This document shows, piece by piece, positions 21,201-32,662 of a DNA stretch of 64,000 nucleotides. Positions within the stretch are counted from its first letter, which is position 1. Every line of letters starts with the position of its first letter. The position numbers were made by a program, and so were the translations under genes. Source of the DNA: Brachycybe producta (taxonomy: Eukaryota > Arthropoda > Diplopoda > Playtdesmida > Andrognathidae); NCBI GenBank assembly GCA_036925085.1, contig JAUPFP010000025.1, forward strand, positions 2,216,733-2,280,732, read 5' to 3'. The notes below the pieces were generated by a model. The model was not told the DNA's origin. It worked only from the letters and a program-made list of their open reading frames with translations, and ran no database searches.

Positions 21201-24200
21201 ATGACTACCACCAGCACGAGGAAATTTTCATTGAATGGCAAAGTTGCTCTGATAACTGGTAAAAAAAAGGCAAAAATTAAGGTGGTTTTAAAGTGTAAAT
21301 CTGAATCTCGAACTCTTGATTATTCTGTCTTTCAAGTGTAAAATGAAGAGAAACATTAATGTGTTTTAGAAACTAGAAGGTTTTAAAATCACCTAAATTT
21401 AAGCACACAATATATTTTTAAAATTGTTTATAAAAAGTTTATTTTGAAAAATATCAACATCAATGATTGAGTTATCCTTCTAGTTTCCATAATACACTTT
21501 TCTAGTATCTCTTCATTTTGCTCCTGAAATACAGAAATAATCACGAGTTCAAGAATCAGCTTTTACGTAAATCATATCTTAAGAAACATAAAATATATTT
21601 AAATTTTATCGTTCGATTTCAATTAGGTGCTGGTAGTGGAATTGGAGCCGAAACCGCCAAAGTTTTCACCACTTTGGGTGCAACAGTTTCTCTTTTAAGC
21701 ATTGGTGAAACTAATTTGAAAGCTGTGGCCGAAGAATGTGAAAAACTCTCCACTGGTCAACCAAAGGTATAATAATAATCACATAAGGTGGCAAATATTT
21801 AACGCGAAATGGAAAGGAATCAAATACTTTTTGTGTTAAAAGAATAATCACGCATATATTTCGTGTTATCCGATTTTCCATATTATGAAAGGGAGTCCAG
21901 AATTTTTTTTTTTTCGTTTTAAAATAATTTTTATGCTATTCAAAGGAAGCGAATCGAAAATAAATTTTGTGTTAAACGATTCTTCGTATTATATTTTTGT
22001 GTTAAAAGATTTTCACTGTTAGGCCCTACATTATGGAAAATTTTAAAAAAGTTTCTTGGTTTAAATTTTATAAAATAAAACGTGATATTTACTTGTTAAG
22101 CCACTTTTGACTGTCGGAAACGTTGCAAATGCAGAAGTTTTGAAAAAATTCGTCGAAAACACCGTGAAAAAGTTTGGAAAAATTGATGCACTGGTAATCG
22201 AATGAAACTGCAAAAACAATAGAGACAAAATTAGCTGGTTATTAAAAAGTAATGTAAATTAATATTAGGTAAATAACGCTGGAACAACGAAACTGACCTC
22301 TCTTCTCGATTCAACTATTGAAGATTACGATGAGATTTTTGATGTTAACGTCAGGTAAACTGGTTCCCGATTTCATCTGTTTTCAAATGCTTCAAATGTT
22401 TTAAATTGTTACGAAAAAAGGGCAATTATTCAACTGACAAAATTAGCAGCACCACATCTGATCAAAACTCAGGGATCCGTTGTGAATATATCCAGTGCTG
22501 CTGGTCATCGAGTGGTAAGACAGTAAAACCTTAGTTATTCGGTGTTTTCAGGAGCAACACTAAGGAGAAATTGAAAGTGTGTTAGAAACTAGAATGGTGG
22601 CTTAGTATTTTCATGTTGATATCTTTCAAAATAAATTTTGTATGAAAAAAATTTAAAAGCTTAAAAAGTTGGGTCATTTCCCAACTTGAGGATATTTTTA
22701 TTTCAATATCTTTTAAAATAAGTTTTTTTTATGTTATAGTTTTATAACATAAAAAAAGCTTATTTTAAAAGATATTGAAATAAAAATATCCTCAAGTGAT
22801 TGAGTTATTATCCTTCTAGTTTCTAAAACATTTCACAGTGTCATTTAATTTTGTTCCTGAAAAACTTTTAGAAAAAATTGAAAGTGTTTTAGAAAGTAGA
22901 AGAGCAAATACGTCACTAAAAATATTTTTATTTCGCCATATATTTCAAAATAAACGTTTTATGGTACTTTGAAATTAAAAATTTTCGATTTTAAAATGAA
23001 GTTATCCAAAAATCGCGAAAAAAAAATAAATTTTGTCTTTAAAAATAAAGGTATTAAAATGAAAACAACCTTAAGTGATTCTGCTGCCTTTCTAGTTTCT
23101 AAAACACATTCAAGTTTCTTTTAATTGTGCTTTTAAAAGACAGAATAACCAGAGTTCAAGGTTTTTTATACTTGAAAACTATCTAGGTAACTGGTCGACT
23201 ATACTATGGAATGTCCAAAGCCACAGTCCAAATGTTTACAAAATATGTTGCTTATGGTAATTATATATTAATTAAAAAAAAAGCAATCGTAACGAAAAAC
23301 AGTATTCTTAAAAAAAAACTACTCGATTAATTTAGAACTCGGAGAACACAACGTCAGAGTGAACTCCATCAGGTAAATAAAATGAAGTGAATTTTTCATA
23401 AAAAAAAAAGTAATTCAGCAGATAAATTTGTTTACTTTGTATTAAAGTCCCGGAATGGTAAAAACGAACATTCTATTAAAGTATGGAATAAACAAGGAGG
23501 AATTACCAAAAGTACGTATTACACATAGAAAGAAATTACAGTATAAACACAAATTAATAGAAATGGATCAGAATAATTTTTTTCGTGTTAAACAAAATTC
23601 GTATTAAAGGAAACATATTTTATGCTATATTCTAAGGGAACGGACCGAAAATAAATTTCGTGTTATTCAACTTGTCGTGTTAAACGGTTTTCACTGTACT
23701 TTTAAGTTTACTGCGAGAGGAACTTATATGAAGTTATTTGTGAATTTTTGTTTAGACTAAAATAAACGCAAAAACTCAAAAGATTCTTCTAAAAAGAACC
23801 TGAAAATGTATTTGAAACTAAAAAATTAAGGGAACTGAGTGGATAGCATATATTTTGATGAGGATATCTTTTAAAATGCACTTTTTATGGCAATATAAAA
23901 GAAATGAAAAAATGTTATTGATGACAAAACATTTGAAAACATTTTAAATTTTCATAAAAACTTTATTTTGAGAGAGATATTTCCATAAAAAAATACTAAC
24001 ACTCAATGCCTTTACTCTTCTAATTTCAAATACACTTTGAATTTATTATAAACGACACTTCTACAAAATTACATAATTGAATCTCTCTACACCCATGTCT
24101 CATAAAAAATTAGGCATGTTTTTGTTTTTTTCTCAAAGTGTCTTTTGCACGTTAAAACTACTAATCTCTCTCTTTTGTAGTGAAATTAGACAAAATCTCC

Positions 24201-24455
24201 GATGACCAATTTTTACGTTCCCATTCCCGTTAAATATTCGTTTAATTGTTTTTTGTCTTTTTTTTTTAATTAAAGTATTTTGAAGAGACTGGAAAGAAGC
24301 AAGCTCTGCAGCGTTGCGGCGAACCACAAGAAATTGCAGAATTAGTGGCATTTTTATCATCCGACTCTGCTTCATTCATAACGGGATCCGACTACGTCAT
24401 AGACGGTGGACTATTAGTACAACCGTCCGTAAAGGCTTCGGTTTCAGCCAATTAA
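21201..24455 (+). CDS. Classical short-chain dehydrogenase/reductase, tandem copy 1
   Basis: Nine exons: 21201-21258, 21627-21766, 22101-22193, 22269-22354, 22421-22514, 23187-23256, 23336-23372, 23448-23511, 24276-24455 (822 nt, 273 residues). All classical SDR landmarks are present: TGAGSGIG nucleotide loop, LVNNAG, catalytic Asn in DVNVR, Ser in [14 protein letters not shown] (YxxxK), VNSISPGMV and SDYVIDGG. The substrate is unknown; the family is cytosolic and NAD(P)-dependent. Unlike copies 2 and 3, the residue at the end of beta-strand 2 is Ser (SLLSIGE) instead of Asp (SLLDVDE), which may alter cofactor choice. Introns 1, 5 and 8 carry family A or F repeats. Confidence 0.92.
21270..21560. 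repeat. Family A element in SDR1 intron 1
   Basis: A palindromic copy with TATTCTGTCTTTCAAGTGTA on the left, AAACTAGAAGGTTTTAAA, and GAGTTATCCTTCTAGTTTCC on the right. Confidence 0.6.
21795..22020. repeat. Family F element in SDR1 intron 2
   Basis: Inverted-repeat element: the left part ATTTAACGCGAAATGGAAAG corresponds to the inverse of the right end TTGTGTTAAAAGATTTTCAC. The same family occurs at 23.6, 28.4, 31.6, 52.2 and 59.4 kb. Confidence 0.6.
22540..23165. repeat. Two adjacent family A elements in SDR1 intron 5
   Basis: The first unit has a nearly perfect centre, where CATAAAAAAAGCTTATTTTA follows its own inverse. The second begins near GAAAAAATTGAAAGTGTTTT. Together they make up most of the intron. 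Confidence 0.65.
23555..23702. repeat. Family F element in SDR1 intron 8
   Basis: Ends in CGTGTTAAACGGTTTTCACTG, the family's best-conserved terminus. A degenerate family A copy follows at about 23790-24050. Confidence 0.55.
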
Positions 24456-25563
24456 TTGATCGTTAGATGATTGTAAAAAAAAAAAAAGTCGTCACAGTGT
24501 TAATCGAAATAAACCGTGATAAATTTTATCTAACTGTACAAGCTTAACATTTTTTAACCATTACTTTTACAACGCGTGTTTATTAGAATAAAACTAATAT
24601 GCAAAAAATAAATAAAAGTTACTGGAAAAAAATTACTCTGCAAGCAGCCAAGAAGGCCTGTGGCCGAGGGACAAAAAAATCAGTCATAGCATTCGAAATG
24701 CATTGTCGAAACCCCGAAGATGATACCCAAACAAAAAGGCAATGTGTTCTCGTGGCAATTTGTCAGTAAATTAGGAGGAAATTATATAACAATTTGATTT
24801 TTATGCACAAAATTTCTCTACTAAGTATTTATATTTTTGAATCACTCGACAAACAAATAACCAGTACCTAATATGAACCAATTCGTAAAAAAATCTTTCT
24901 AATTTTGTTAAAAGAGTGGTCACACCTCTACCCACAACGTGATTACCTTCTAAATTTAAAATAATTATCAGAATAATTTTTAATAATAGATATGCGTGTT
25001 GTAAGTATTATACACTTTCGACTAATCTTCAAAGTTGCGATTGAATTGTCTGCCATTGTCATTTGATCACGCTATTTTTATGCAAAATCAAGTCGCAAAT
25101 CAAAGTTTCGTCGTAAAACGTATTGTTAAATTAAGTAAACGTATTGTTAAACTAAGACCATATTAAAATTATATTGCACCACTAAACATTATTTCAATTA
25201 CAATTGACGACACAATTAAGAAAGTTCTAATAATAGTAAAAATTAAAATGCAGTTTTTAATTCTTCTGGGTTGTTGCTTAATGGCTGAATTTAAGATCAG
25301 ATTAGCCACAAATGGAAGAATTGTCCCCCGTCAACGATAGACTTAAAGAGAACAAATCATGTCATTTTCATATAAACAAAAAATGTATCAAGTTATGGAT
25401 TTAATCTCATTCTTAATGAAGTTAAGAACCTATAACCAAGGTCGTTTAGTCTCAAAATCTAGTATAAAAACGTGTGTCAATTCAAATAAAAAGTTTTAGT
25501 TGAACTTTGCAGTGAAAAGTTTTCGAGTCAAAGAAACTTTTTCGTAAAAAAAAAGAAGATAAA
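24456..25563. other. Spacer between SDR copies 1 and 2
   Basis: Poly(A) signals AATAAA at 24508-24513 and near 24587 serve copy 1. A weak tRNA-like fragment lies at about 24650-24720. From about 25025 the sequence resembles the upstream flank of the other copies, including CAAGGTCGTTTAG and TATAAAAA (25463-25470). Confidence 0.55.
25463..25470 (+). promoter_or_regulatory. TATA box of SDR copy 2
   Basis: TATAAAAA about 100 bp before the ATG, with CCAAGGTCG just upstream, in the same arrangement as the other two copies. Confidence 0.5.
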
Positions 25564-28500
25564 ATGACTGCGAGACAATTTTCTTTGAACGGCAAAGTTG
25601 CTCTGATAACTGGTAAAATATAGGAACAATTAAGATATATATATATATATATAAATGTAACTGTGATAAATTCGGTAATTATGAATAACTAGTAGTGGAG
25701 CAAGTCCTAGGACGATTTATCTTTAATTTAAAATTTACGAGCCCGTCCTAGAACGGTTTATCCTTAATGTAAAATTTAAAAAAAAATCATCTATGCTTCT
25801 TCTTAAATTTAAATTAACTAAAAATAAACCGCCCCAGGAAGAGCTCCACTGCTATTTTTTTTTTAAATAAATAACGAATCGACACCAGCAGGATTCGAAC
25901 AACTTGACCTCCTATAGTCAGAGACGGGACCACATGGGCTTTCAGCCACCTTTGAATTTTAGGATTATTATTATATAATAGGAAAATGTTAGTAACATTT
26001 GAGCGTTACGTTACAGAAAGTTACAAACAAGCAAGGAAAACTATATATAAATTAATATGTTATTATAAAAGAATTACCGGTTACTGTTATTAACTTATTA
26101 TGCATATTTACGAAGATCTTTAGGGTAAAAGTGATAAATTCTGTTCGGTTAGCTTTCGGTTTGGTCTAAGTTTGGTTTAGGTTTTGGTTAGGTTTTGGTT
26201 GGGTTTTGGTTGGGTTTAGGTTTGGTTTACGTTAGGTTTAGGTTAGGTTTTGGTTGGGTTTAGGCTGGCTTTAACTTTTGGTTAGGTTTTGGTTGAGTTT
26301 AGGTTGGGTTTAGGTTAGGTTTAGGCTGGGGTTAACTTTTGGTTAGGTTTTGGTTGGGTTTAGACTGGGGTTAACTTATGGTTAGGTTTTGGTTGAGTTT
26401 AGGTTGGGTTTTGGTTGGATTTAGGTTAGGTTAGGTTAGGTTTAGGCTGGGGTTAAGTTTTGGTTGGGTTTAGGTTACGTTTAGGTTATTATAGCTTAGG
26501 CTAGGTTAGTTAATAAAAATGAACGATTTATTACTTTTACCAGCGTGTGTTTTGAAAGTATTACCGAATTTATCACATTTACAGTAACCATAATATATAT
26601 TTCAAAATGAATGTTTGATTTCAATTAAGGTGCTGGTAATGGAATTGGAGCCGAAACCGCAAAACTTTTCACCACTTTGGGTGCAACAGTTTCTCTTCTA
26701 GATGTTGATGAAACTAATTTGAAAACTGTGGCTAAAGAATGTGAAAAACTTTCCATTGGTCAACCTAAGGTATAGTAATAATTTAATAAAATGTGAACTC
26801 CTCTCGAACTCTGCTTATTCTGTCTTTCAGGTGTAAAATGATGAGAAACTTGAATGTGTTTTAGAAACTAGAAGAGTAGCTCAGTCACTTAAGAGTATAT
26901 TTTCATGTTTGACATCTTTCAAAATAAACCTTTTAAGCAGCCAATATATTTTTTTTAATTTTTGGTTGATAAAAAGTTCATTTTGAAAGATATCCACATG
27001 AAAATACTTTTAAGTGCTTCGGCTATTCTTCGAGTTTCTAAAACACAAGTTTGCAATCCCTTTTGGGTACAGAATGATAATAACAATCTAAGTGCCATAT
27101 GTGCAATAATAATAATGAGTATAATCCAAGATAAAAATGCATAAAACGCACAAATTGCATAAATTTTTTTTTAAATTTCACACATTTCTTAAAAAATACA
27201 AAGAGATTCTTAAGCAAAATCCCTTTAATTTTACATTTTCAGTTATTGCTTAAGATGATTGTAGCTATTAATTGCTTCATACAATTAATTATGCTTTTGC
27301 TAAATTAACATATAATTTTCATTTGGATAAAATGAACAATTTTCTTGCATATTTTTCATTTTTTCCTGCTTTTAACATCTATTTGCATAAAATGCATATT
27401 TTCTAAAAAAACCAATTTGCGCATTTTTGAACTTTTATTTATATAATGTACGTATTCCGCAAAATAAAACACAATATTTACTTTTTAAGCCACTTTTGAC
27501 TGTCGGAAATGTTGCAAACGCACAAGTTTTGAAAAATTACGTCGAAAGCACCGTGAAAAAGTTTGGAAAAATTGATGCACTGGTAATCGAATGAAACTAT
27601 AAAAATAAACGAAACAAATTTGGTTATTATTAAAAAAAATAATGTAAATTAATATTAGGCAAATATCGCTGGAACGACGAAACTGACCTCTTTGCTGGAT
27701 TCACCAATCGAAGATTACGATGAGATTTTTGATGTTAACGTCAGGTAAACTGGTTCTCGATTTCATCCGTTTTCACATGCAATAACTGCAAACTTAACTC
27801 TTACAAAAAAAAGGGCAATTGTTCAATTGACAAAATTAGCAGCACCGCATCTAATCAAAACTCAGGGATCCGTTGTGAATATATCCAGTGCTGCTGGCCA
27901 TCGAGTGGTAAGAGAAACCAGCGTTTGCCAATAAATTGCTTTGAATTAAAATAATTAATATAAAATCCAAAATTCCATGGCAAACCATTTTGGGAACCAT
28001 TATTGTTGCTCTATAATCAATATTGCTGTGCTAAAATTGACTTCTTTCATTAAAAAAAAATTCAAAAGGTAACTGGTCGACTATACTATGGAATGTCCAA
28101 AGCCACAGTCCAAATGTTTACAAAATACGTTGCTTATGGTAATTATAAATTAAAAAAACAACAATCGTAACCAAAACCGTATTGTAAGATATAACTATTC
28201 GATTATTTCAGAACTCGGAGAACACAACGTCAGAGTGAACTCCATTAGGTAAATAAACTGCAGTAAAATTTTGGATCGAAAGTGTTAAATTGATAATTTC
28301 ACTTTTAAAAATAGTCCTGGAATGGTGAAAACAAACATTCTATTAAAGTACGGAATGACCAAGCAAGAATTACCAAAAGTACGTAAAGACATAAAAGAGA
28401 AATTACCGTAAAAACAGTTTAACACGAAATGGAAAAAGGAACAAAGACGCTTGTTTTTGTTAAAGTTGTGTCTTAAAATGCTAATCGTGTTATCCGACTT

Positions 28501-28936
28501 TTCATGTTAAACGGTTTTTACTGTACTTCAGATTACTATAAGAAAATCTGAAATTGCTTAGACATACGGAGATTAAAGTATTTAGCGTCTAAAGGAAACT
28601 ATTTGAGTCTATTTGAAAAACAAAGAATAACGAAATCAAGAGATAGCTTTTTTTTTTGACGAAATAAAACGTTTTACGGACGTTCGAGACACATTTTCCC
28701 GTTTAAAGTTCAATCTACATTAAATGTTTTTTTTTGTCTTCTCTTTTAAATTAAAGTATTTTGAAGAGACTGGAAAGAAGCAAGCTCTGCAACGTTGCGG
28801 CGAACCGCAAGAAATTGCAGAATTAGTGGCATTTTTATCATCCGACTCTGCTTCATTCATAACGGGATCCGACTATGTCATAGACGGTGGACAATTGGTA
28901 CAACCGTCTGTAAAGGCTTCGGTTTCTGCTAATTAA
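25564..28936 (+). CDS. Classical short-chain dehydrogenase/reductase, tandem copy 2
   Basis: Nine exons with the same phases as copy 1: 25564-25612, 26630-26769, 27490-27582, 27659-27744, 27814-27907, 28069-28138, 28212-28248, 28315-28378, 28757-28936 (813 nt, 270 residues). Landmarks: TGAGNGIG, LANIAG in place of [34 protein letters not shown]. Asp is present at the end of beta-2 (LLDVDE), as in NAD-preferring SDRs. The N-terminal half resembles copy 3, while the last exon is almost identical to copy 1, so the gene is a mosaic. Intron 1 (about 1 kb) contains a tRNA-like fragment and a TTAGG-like repeat. Confidence 0.92.
25875..25960 (-). repeat. tRNA-like SINE fragment in SDR2 intron 1
   Basis: On the minus strand a B box TGTTCGAATCCTGCTGG is clear; the A-box region (GTGGCTGAAAGCCCATG) is degenerate. 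No intact tRNA. Confidence 0.45.
26165..26510 (+). repeat. Degenerate telomere-like G/T tandem repeat
   Basis: About 340 bp of GGTTTAGGTTAGG / GGTTTTGGTTGGG variants in SDR2 intron 1. The G-rich strand is the plus strand. It is irregular, not a clean (TTAGGG)n. Confidence 0.75.
26795..27060. repeat. Family A element in SDR2 intron 2
   Basis: Has TTCTGTCTTTCAGGTGTAAA, TTAGAAACTAGAAGAGTAGC, TTCATTTTGAAAGATATCCA and TTTCTAAAACAC in the typical order. Confidence 0.65.
28406..28531. repeat. Family F element in SDR2 intron 8
   Basis: AGTTTAACACGAAATGGAAA at the left and CATGTTAAACGGTTTTTACT at the right are inverse arms. Confidence 0.6.
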
Positions 28937-29927
28937 CTCGCGATCGTAAAAAAAAAAATATCTTCCGCGATAAATTTCATCTGCAAACCGTGATACATTT
29001 TTATTGACCACGAATAAAGGAACAAAATCTGTACAAACTGAAATTTTTTAACCATAATTTCCTACTTTTTTCTTTTAATCAGTGTTTATAATCAGAAGAA
29101 ATGTGAAAATGTGTTAGAAACTAGAACGGTAGTTGCATCACTTACGGGTAATTTCATATTGATAGCTTTCAAAATAAACTTTTTATATTCTAAAACATAA
29201 AAATAATCGTGTTCTTAAAATTGGGTCATTTTTAAACTCGACGTAAAAAGTTTATTTTAAAACATCAAAATAACCTTGAGGCCTTGTTTCCACTGGGGCG
29301 AAAATTTGAACATTTTCAAACTTTCAACTGGTGAAAAATAGAAGAAACGTGGCCTTTGTGTATGATAGTGGATAGGCGGGGGCTAAGTTCACCAGTCGAG
29401 ATTTTCAAGAAGTTCAAATTTTCACCCAAATGGAAACAAAGCCTAAGATAGTATAATGAACAGCTGATTTTCACGCGGACAATTCTATCAAGTCGAAGGT
29501 GTACGAGATATACTTTTCCATCTTTCGATCTTCGTCAGTCGATCATGCTACTTTTATGCAGACAGTTTCAATTACAATTGAGGACAAATAAAGTCTAATA
29601 ATAGTAAAAAAAATGCAGTTTCTAATTCTTCTGGTTTGCTGCTAATGGCTGAATTTCAGATCCGACATAGAATATAGCAAAGTTGAAGAATTGTCGTCAA
29701 CGACAGATTTAAGAAAACAAATCACGTCATTTTCATATAAACAAAATGAATCTAATTATGGATTTAATCTAATTACTAATAAAGTTAAAAACATGATCAA
29801 GGTCGTTTAGTCTCAAAATCTAATATAAAAAGTGTGAATTCAAATAAAAAAAGTTTTAGTTGAACTTCACAGTAAAAAGTTTTCGAATCAAAGAAACTTT
29901 TTTTTTGTATAAAAAGAAATCTAGAAA
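28937..29927. other. Spacer between SDR copies 2 and 3
   Basis: Poly(A) signal AATAAA at 29013-29018. A partial family A element lies at 29095-29280 and an inverted-repeat element at 29279-29445 (arms GGCCTTGTTTCCACTGGGGC and the inverse around ATGGAAACAAAGCC). From about 29500 comes the duplicated SDR upstream flank with TATAAAAA at 29824-29831. Confidence 0.6.
29279..29445. repeat. Short palindromic MITE
   Basis: 167 bp. The 5' arm GCGAAAATTTGAAC matches the inverse of GTTCAAATTTTCACCC, and the outer arms pair AGGCCTTGTTTCCA with TGGAAACAAAGCCT. Confidence 0.7.
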
Positions 29928-32193
29928 ATGACTGCGAGACAATTTTCTTTGAACGGCAAAGTTGCTCTGATAACTGGTAAAAATGGGGAGCAAAATTAAA
30001 TTGGTTTTAAAGTCAGTCTCGAAACTCTTATTATTCTAAAATAAACTTAAAAAGCTCTTGATTTCAATTAAGGTGCTGCTAATGGTATTGGAGCCGAAAC
30101 CGCAAAACTTTTCACCACTTTGGGTGCCACAGTTTCTCTTCTAGATGTTGATGAAACTAATTTGAAAACTGTGGCTAAAGAATGTGAAAAACTTTCCATT
30201 GGTCAACCAAAGGTATTGTAATATTAATCAAAAAAGTTCGGTCCAAACGCCTATGCAGACACAACAATCGTTGCATTTCAGGGGTTTCCACACAATACAG
30301 TTTATCGCATAATGCATGATTATCTTACAGACAAAATAAAACATAATATTTACTTTTTTTAAGCCACTTTTGACTGTTGGAAATGTTACAAACGTAGACG
30401 TTTTGAAAAATTACGTCGAAAACACCGTGAAAAAGTTTGGAAAAATTGATGCACTGGTAATCAAATGAAACTACGGAAGAAGAAAGAAAAAACAGCGACA
30501 ATTGTGTCCGGTTATTAAAAACAATAATGTAAATTAATATTAGGCAAATATCGCTGGAACGACGAAACTGACCTCTTTGCTGGATTCACCTATCGAAGAT
30601 TACGACGAGATTTTTTATGTTAACGTCCGGTAACTCGGTTCTTGATTTCAACCGTTTTCAAATGCAATTACAATTCTTACAAAAAGGGCAATTATTCAAT
30701 TGACAAAATTAGCAGCACCACACCTGATCAAAACAAAGGGATCCGTTGTGAATATAGCCAGTGCGACTGGCTATCGTGTGGTAAGAAATCGCCATTTGAG
30801 AAATAAATTAAGCAATATAGAATATAATCTAATGCTTCCCAACTAGAGTCCCAACATTTTTAAATTCCCCCCAAAAGATCAAAATTTTAGTCAAATTGGC
30901 AAAAAAAAGTAATATAAAATACTTTCCGCAGTTACTAATTACGGATGACTGGGTTATAGACTAGTGCATTTCCCCGTAAAGTAATCGCGTTGCGTACAAA
31001 GTTTTCAAAACATTTCGAATTCTTTCGTAATGTTTCTCGTGAAATCGGTTTCCTAAAGTCTCAAAATTCTCTCAAAATAGCGAGAATTGGAGAGAATTAG
31101 TTGTTAAAATAATCAGCATAAAATCCAAGATGTCATAGAGCAGCATCCTTTTTTTGCGAACCACTGCTGCTCTAATGACTATTACTGCGCTGAAATCGAT
31201 TTCTTTCGTTAAAATAATTCAAAAGGTAACTGGTCGACTATACTATGGAATGTCCAAAGCCACCGTCCAAATGTTTACCAAATACGTTGCTTATGGTAAG
31301 TATAAATTAAAAAAACAATCGTAACCAAAACCGTATCGTAATATATGACTATTCGAATAATTCAGAACTCGGAGAACACAACGTTAGAGTGAACTCCATT
31401 AGGTAAATAAACTGCGGTAAAATTTTGGACCCGAAAGTGTTCAACTGATAATTTCGTTTTACTTTGGTTAAAAACAGCCCTGGTGTGGTGAAAACAAACT
31501 TTCTATTAAAGTACGGAACATCCAAGCAAGAATCACCAAAAGTAAATATAGACATAAAGAGAAATTACCGTAGAAACAGCTTTACACGAAATTATGCTAT
31601 TCAAAGGAATCGGACTGAAAATATACTTCGTGTTATCCCACTTTTCGTGTTAAACGATTTTCAACAGCTCATTTTCGACTCTCTTAATTATTCCTGTCTC
31701 TCAGAAACAAAATAGAGAGAAATTAGAAAGTGTTTTAGAAAGTAGAAGGGTCGCGCAATCCCTTAAGAGGTTCTTTTCATTTTGACATCTTTCAAAATAA
31801 ACTTTTTAAAGACAAAATTTAAAAAAAAAATATCGTCTGAAAGTTATTAACATGAAAATAATCTCAAACGATTGAGCTACTCTTCGAGTTTCTAAAACAC
31901 TTTCAAGTTTCTTTTCATTTTACAATTGAACGCCGAAATAAATGAAGAGTTCGAGAAACGTTTTTCTACTTAATATTCAAACTCGATTGTTTTGTCTTCT
32001 CTTTTAAATTAAGTATTTTGAAGAGACTGGAACGAAAAAAGCTCTGCTGCGTCGTGGCGAACCGCAAGAAATTGCAGTATTAGTGGCATTTTTATCGTCC
32101 GACTCCGCTTCTTTCATAACTGGATCCGACTACGTCATAGACGGTGGATACATGGTACAACCGAACGTGAATTCTTCGGCTTATGCTAATTAA
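29928..32193 (+). CDS. Classical short-chain dehydrogenase/reductase, tandem copy 3
   Basis: Nine exons: 29928-29976, 30073-30212, 30364-30456, 30544-30629, 30687-30780, 31226-31295, 31366-31402, 31478-31541, 32014-32193 (813 nt, 270 residues). The active-site set is intact: TGAANGIG, LANIAG, YVNVR (Asn), [10 protein letters not shown] (the Ser 13 residues before the Tyr is kept), YGMSK. Changes outside the core include EIFYVNV for [15 protein letters not shown] and a divergent tail ([15 protein letters not shown]). It is the most diverged copy in the last exon. No stop or frameshift, so probably functional. Confidence 0.92.
31567..31668. repeat. Family F element (short) in SDR3 intron 8
   Basis: GCTTTACACGAAATTATGC to TTCGTGTTAAACGATTTTCA. 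A family A element follows directly at 31670-31985, filling the intron. Confidence 0.55.
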
Positions 32194-32662
32194 TTCAAGA
32201 TTGTAAAACAGTATCTTCACCGATATATTTCCATCTTTAAACTGTGATAAATTTTATTTACCACGAATAACGACAAAAAAATCTGTACAAACTTAAATTT
32301 TTAACCATAATTTCCTTCTTTTTTATCTTTTAAACCAGTGCTTATTAAGAGATAAAAGTAAATAATGCAACAAAGTAAATATAAATAATTAACATCTGCT
32401 AAAAACTCTTCTCTTGTGTTTTAACTAAAAGTGAAAAAAACCAAGAGAAAAATTTGAATCCCATCAGAAAACCACAAAAACAAAATAAGTTTAAAAGCTG
32501 CGATTGGAGTTTTTTGAAGAAATGTAAACCGTTTTTTTTTTAAATGGACCTCGATCGTACTTTGCATAAGGCACGGTTTCTGAAAGGAGATACTCCTCGA
32601 ACACGAGCATCGACACACAACCGAAACCAAACACAAGAAAGATTATCGTAACTTATCTTGTT
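32194..32662. other. Convergent spacer between SDR copy 3 and golgin-97
   Basis: 470 bp between two stop codons on opposite strands. It contains the 3' ends of both genes; no other gene is visible. The minus-strand open frame at 32421-32636 lies in the golgin 3' flank and has no family signal. Confidence 0.5.

Noticed and set aside
24650..24720. Possible tRNA-Ser-like gene
   Set aside because: GGCCTGTGGCCGAGGG resembles a box A region, but no acceptor stem or proper B box can be formed; at best a decayed SINE.
32194..32662. Further SDR pseudogene after copy 3
   Set aside because: No SDR exon sequence is present between the copy 3 stop and the golgin stop.
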